In this document: positions 60,605 through 64,000 of the stretch, piece after piece | Numbering within the stretch: the stretch's first letter is position 1 | Layout of the letters: every line of letters begins with the position of its first letter | DNA from: an uncultured Armatimonadota bacterium | GTDB taxonomy: Bacteria > Armatimonadota > Fimbriimonadia > Fimbriimonadales > Fimbriimonadaceae | Reading direction: 5' to 3' | Assembly (NCBI GenBank): GCA_903904815.1 | Contig: CAIVDU010000054.1 | Coordinates: 1-64,000 of the forward strand | Length of the DNA: 64,000 bases | The notes under the pieces: generated by a model | Databases searched by the model: none | Told to the model about the DNA's origin: nothing | The model's input: only the letters and a program-made list of their open reading frames with translations | Translations under genes and position numbers: made by a program

Positions 60605-62512
60605 CTACTGGAACTTCAATAGCAATCGTCCGCCACGGAACTGCTGGACAGGGACCAACTGACCACCGGCGATCGCATCCGCAATAAGAGACTTGTACTT
60701 GACTTCCCAGTTGGCCAGCGTGGAATCGTGATCTGGCCACGCAACCGGCTTTCCGTTCAGCCCGGTGGATGCGTACCAAGCATCCACGCTTTCTCTCGCT
60801 CCCAACATCGCCGGGGCGTTCACGTACACGTGGGTAAAGCCCAGCTTCTTCATGCCGTCCGCGAAGTCCTGCCCGGTCTTCATGTCGTCGTAGGGGATCT
60901 CAGTGCTATGGCCAGGATTGGCCCACATATAGGGCACGTCAAGAAGGAACCCAAACGTCTCGTCGTAGAGGGCGACTTTTCCGCCCATTACCTGCTGATT
61001 AATCGCCTGAGCCGGCTCGTAAAAGCTAATCGTGGCCTTTTGATACTCTTCCGGAGTCATCTTGCCGGTGATCACGAGCATCTGCTGAGTCACTCGATCG
61101 GTCTCCAAGACCCAAAGACTGTAGGCTGCCTGAACACCTGCGACTCCGGCCAAGAGGGGACCCCACTGAAGTCGCCGGACTCCACCACCCAGTAGAACCG
61201 CCAACGGCAACACGAGGGGCACCATATAACGACTCTGTTCACTAAGTACAAACCACATCGCGAGCGATATCAGCGTCGCCCCCAGCACCGACTTCTCAAA
61301 AACGCTGGCTCGCCCGCTCACGAGCCAAAGCAAGAAGCTGAGCAGGATCGCCGCGCCTACTGCGCCGATGCGTGGTTGACCGCCGTCGATGTACTTCGCC
61401 GGCTCATACGCGAGCCCCATCACCGCCGATCCTGCCTTCAGTGGCAGGGGATCCGACCCCGGTCCCTGACGAATGCCGAACGTTAACTGCTGATTCCGAT
61501 AGATGTCGGCTCGGCGTTGATCCCAGTTCTTCCCGCCAAACTTCTCATAGAAAAAGGGAAACACCGGGTTCCCCGTGTAAACCACGTTTTTGATGTACCA
61601 AGGCGCGGCGACTGCGCTCGCGATGGCCGCCACCAGAACCGCGGTCTTCAGTCCCGCCGCGTTTCGAGTGAACGCCAACAATACGAGTCCCACCGCGAGG
61701 ATTGTTTGAAGTCCGGTGTACTTGCTGCCAGCAGCGAAGCCAAGGCAGATGGCGGACAGCCACAGATACTCTCGCTTCTGCTTATCCTCAAGAAGTAGCC
61801 CGGCAAAGGCGATTCCCATCCCGGCGAAGATCCCGTTTGAGACATCGATGTAGGCCGTCCCGCTCTCCCACATCACGACCGGCACGAACGCAAACGCAAG
61901 AGCTGCCCAGTAGCCGGCTCGGTCCCCATACTTGCCCCGCGCCAACCCAAATGCCGCAAGGATGCCGAGGACGAAGTAGCAGAAGGTAAAGCCTTTGGCC
62001 CCGCTCTGTCCTCCCCACTTAAGCCCCCAAATCGAGAGGTAGTCAACGATGCTTGGGAAGTTGCTGTGGTGGATAAAGACGGGATAGATCTGTCCGGCTT
62101 GGAGATACAGTTTGGGGACCGCGAGGTGGTAACTCAAGCTGTCCCAGTCGATGGTGTCGCTAGGCGACAGTACGCCGGCCAGTGATACAAACCCGGCTAG
62201 GAAGAACGCCAGAAGAAACAGTCCATCGAGCCCTTTTGGAATTGAGGCCTTGACGGGGTTCTTCCGAAAGTCGAGAGCCAGGAGCACCCAGCCCGCGAGC
62301 GTGAATACACCCACCAGCCCGATTCCCCAGTTGAACCCGCCTGGAATGAGGCCGATGAAGAGTGTCAAGAGCCCCAGACTCGCGAGCCCCACCACTCCAT
62401 GCGTCGCAAACCGTGCGGCAGGGTCGAGGCCACCGGTCCACCGGCCGACCTTCAAGGTCCCAATGCCGATCGCGCCAACGCACACCAGAACCGTCACGAG
62501 TAAGCCAAGCAT
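60605..62512 (-). CDS. polytopic membrane glycosyltransferase (GT-C, GT39-like)
   Basis: A 635-aa protein with about twelve membrane helices in the first 470 residues and a soluble C-terminal part. The first large loop has SPSDTIDWDSLSYHLAVPKLYL (about 119-140), whose acidic D-x-D pair is where GT-C enzymes bind metal and the lipid-linked sugar. Later GYWAALAFAFVPVVMWESGT and LSAICLGFAAGSKYTG are typical for PMT/GT39-like families. It probably moves a sugar from polyprenyl phosphate onto a lipid or protein at the outer membrane face. TACGAT ends 8 nt before the ATG. Monocistronic. Confidence 0.8.
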   Translation of the reverse strand: MLGLLVTVLVCVGAIGIGTLKVGRWTGGLDPAARFATHGVVGLASLGLLTLFIGLIPGGFNWGIGLVGVFTLAGWVLLALDFRKNPVKASIPKGLDGLFLLAFFLAGFVSLAGVLSPSDTIDWDSLSYHLAVPKLYLQAGQIYPVFIHHSNFPSIVDYLSIWGLKWGGQSGAKGFTFCYFVLGILAAFGLARGKYGDRAGYWAALAFAFVPVVMWESGTAYIDVSNGIFAGMGIAFAGLLLEDKQKREYLWLSAICLGFAAGSKYTGLQTILAVGLVLLAFTRNAAGLKTAVLVAAIASAVAAPWYIKNVVYTGNPVFPFFYEKFGGKNWDQRRADIYRNQQLTFGIRQGPGSDPLPLKAGSAVMGLAYEPAKYIDGGQPRIGAVGAAILLSFLLWLVSGRASVFEKSVLGATLISLAMWFVLSEQSRYMVPLVLPLAVLLGGGVRRLQWGPLLAGVAGVQAAYSLWVLETDRVTQQMLVITGKMTPEEYQKATISFYEPAQAINQQVMGGKVALYDETFGFLLDVPYMWANPGHSTEIPYDDMKTGQDFADGMKKLGFTHVYVNAPAMLGARESVDAWYASTGLNGKPVAWPDHDSTLANWEVKYKSLIADAIAGGQLVPVQQFRGGRLLLKFQ

Positions 62513-62734
62513 TCAGCCGTATCGTACCGGGTCATGCATCTATTTGGGATAGAAAGCGAACACCGACTGCTATCCCGACCGCCAACAGGTCAAGTCCTTA
62601 CCCACAACGTTCCCTTTGTTTTAAGAATCGATACAAAGTCGGTATGGCGACGCAGGAGTTGTTGATCCGAGATAACCCGGGCAAAACCGCCATCAGATCC
62701 GAGTACGCCGGCGCATTCGGAGTGGTTGATCAAT

Positions 62735-62985
62735 TTGATCCCATTCCGGTGGTAGGGGCCGCCGCAATGCCAATCGGTGCCGGCTGTCCGATTTCATCGG
62801 ACACCCCGTAACGGTAATGCTCCGGTCCAATTCCTCAACGTCGGAGACGATTTGTGTGCTAGCCTCGGGTTGCGCAGCTACCCGAGGGAAGGGACCATTC
62901 CGCCATCTACCCCCGGCAGGGGGTTGTGCCGTACGGGGGACGATTGACGCAACCACCTCAGGGGTTGGACGATTTTGGGGCGACC
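62735..62985 (+). repeat. mosaic intergenic element, copy D (opposite orientation)
   Basis: Plus-strand order matches copy A: CCCATTCCGGTGGTAGGGGC at the start, GATTTCATCGGACACC, AACGTCGGAGACGAT (62837-62851), CCTCGGGT...ACCCGAGG hairpin, CTACCCCCGGCAGGGGGTTG, and GGGGTTGGACGATTTTG. It is cut at the end of the TPR-like gene. The interval 62513-62734 before it has no gene. Confidence 0.75.
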
Positions 62986-63863
62986 TACTTCGATTCTGCG
63001 CGTTTGAACTTTGGGCGATCTGCCAAACCTGCCGCTGCTAGCATTCGAGCCCTCAAGAACTCTCGCGTTTCACCAGCGGGAAGCTTCGACATTTGGGTCG
63101 ATGCGATCCTTCGAAGGTCGGAATACTTCCCTTGAACCTCGTCGTATTCAACCACGAGCCGAGCGGCCAACTCATTGGTCGGATCAACCTTGAGGGCGAG
63201 TTCAAAATATTGTTGTGAAAATGGGGCCGCACCCATCGCCAGAGTCAACGCACTCATGGCCATGAGCTTCTTTGGATCTGGAGTTGCTGGCAAACTTAAC
63301 GCCTCACCCGTCCAGTTATATTCTCGTAGCTTCCTTGCGCAGAACTCCCACTGCCCCAAATAGCCGCGTCCCAGTCCAGAAGCGGCGAGCGACAGACAAA
63401 GGTAGTCGGGATCCATGCCCGAATCCGCGTCTGGGCGTGAGTTCATCTTTATTCGCTCTGCGGTATCCGACAGCGCTTGCTGATAGTGGCCCGATAGTAA
63501 CTCACAGTGAACGGCCATTCCCTCAACGAAAGGTTCCAATTCCGGCTTCGCTCGACGAACCGTGCTGATATAAGAGTAGGCCTCCTTGAATCTTCTGAGT
63601 TCGATCAAATCGGCTGTGTGCCTTACAGCCGCGTCACCGCGTTCAATATTCCAGAGCAACTGGGGGTCATTGGGTGGACCGGGAGTTTCCCGTCGCCATG
63701 GACCAGGCGCTATGGGTTCTCCTACTGTGATCAACGGGTGCGGTCGGGCCAGAGACCTGGCCCCGGAGACTTTCACACTAGCAAGCGCTTGACGAACCCA
63801 GTCAATGCGAGAATCGACCTGGTACGCGGAAAACGTGCCGATCGCAAATAGCAGTGAAATCAT
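62985..63863 (-). CDS. exported TPR-like hypothetical protein
   Basis: A 292-aa protein. The ATG at 63863 has GAGG 8 nt upstream and gives a short hydrophobic N-terminus (MISLLFAIGTFSAYQ) that could be a signal peptide. The rest is helical with degenerate TPR-like pairs (HTADLIELRRFKEAYSYIST, MAVHCELLSGHYQQALSDTA, YFELALKVDPTNELAARLVV). Function unknown. The stop touches the end of mosaic element D. Confidence 0.6.
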   Translation of the reverse strand: MISLLFAIGTFSAYQVDSRIDWVRQALASVKVSGARSLARPHPLITVGEPIAPGPWRRETPGPPNDPQLLWNIERGDAAVRHTADLIELRRFKEAYSYISTVRRAKPELEPFVEGMAVHCELLSGHYQQALSDTAERIKMNSRPDADSGMDPDYLCLSLAASGLGRGYLGQWEFCARKLREYNWTGEALSLPATPDPKKLMAMSALTLAMGAAPFSQQYFELALKVDPTNELAARLVVEYDEVQGKYSDLRRIASTQMSKLPAGETREFLRARMLAAAGLADRPKFKRAESK

Positions 63864-64000
63864 TTGCCGTTCCTCAATAGCTGGCCCCAACCTTATTGAT
63901 CTTTGAGGGCGCCTACAAAGTCAAAGACGTATTTAAACGCTTTTTCGTCCGCACCGGCTCGGGCTCAGTCCGCGTTCAGACTACGGCCCATTGCTCCAAG
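63864..64000. other. right edge, unassigned
   Basis: No coding sequence can be supported in the last 137 bp. One minus-strand frame reads FKYVFDFVGALKDQ before a TAA at 63897-63899, which could be the end of a gene, but an in-frame TGA only 20 codons upstream argues against it. Confidence 0.3.

Overview
The window looks like a chromosomal stretch of a free-living, GC-moderate diderm-type bacterium, most probably of the Armatimonadota (Fimbriimonadia-like). The main pointer is the type II pseudopilin-like protein at 48314-49195, whose N-terminus (KKAFTLIELLVVIAIIAILA followed by an FPVFAQAK-type segment) and C-terminal FTDGHAKF motif are typical of the large DUF1559-like pseudopilin families of Armatimonadota and Planctomycetes. 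No rRNA, tRNA, CRISPR array, prophage or complete insertion sequence was seen. The phylum assignment is inference from protein style, not from a marker gene.

Layout. 1-9400: tRNA modification and housekeeping (mnmA, partial at the left edge, translationally coupled to a VKOR-DsbA fusion; miaB; ppa; a zinc alcohol dehydrogenase; DUF4173 and TfoX-like proteins). 9389-16070: topA, an exported transglutaminase-like protein, then a PIN-TRAM membrane protein overlapping a fused ispDF. 16345-24000: a DUF433/DUF5615 toxin-antitoxin-like pair, comF with a DUF1854 gene, a LuxR-type regulator, galK, a PepV-like dipeptidase and a TerC protein. 23934-28240: a large exported BNR/VPS10-like protein, sufE and a rhodanese. 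28454-36818: an accessory-looking stretch with three unrecognised exported/membrane proteins, a LuxR-PAS regulator, a receiver protein, an orphan ModB-like permease, an EAL-HDOD protein and a GGDEF protein. 37087-47636: uvrB, two diverged paralogous coiled-coil membrane proteins of unknown function, smc and rsmG. 48237-49434: one tidy transcription unit (promoter, pseudopilin, tiny lipoprotein, terminator). 49435-52545: a repeat-rich region that brackets a four-gene operon of unrecognised small membrane proteins. 52576-64000: thrS (without TGS domain), TlpA-like thioredoxin, an aldo/keto reductase-ACT-lysC-folP operon joined by 4-nt overlaps, a GT-C membrane glycosyltransferase and a TPR-like exported protein.

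The gene-poor gaps are not empty. At least three families of short dispersed repeats can be aligned by eye: a mosaic element of about 180-335 bp (49965-50300, 50308-50486, 52305-52545, 62735-62985), a GTAGCC-bounded element of about 65-80 bp (16137-16215, 56668-56811) and a 26-bp hairpin element (8873, 22523, 49528, 49849). Several genes without a Shine-Dalgarno sequence carry a -10-like hexamer 5-8 nt before the start codon, suggesting leaderless transcription is common here. The best candidates for something undescribed are the mosaic element with the orphan operon between two of its copies, and the paralogous pair at 39159-42798.
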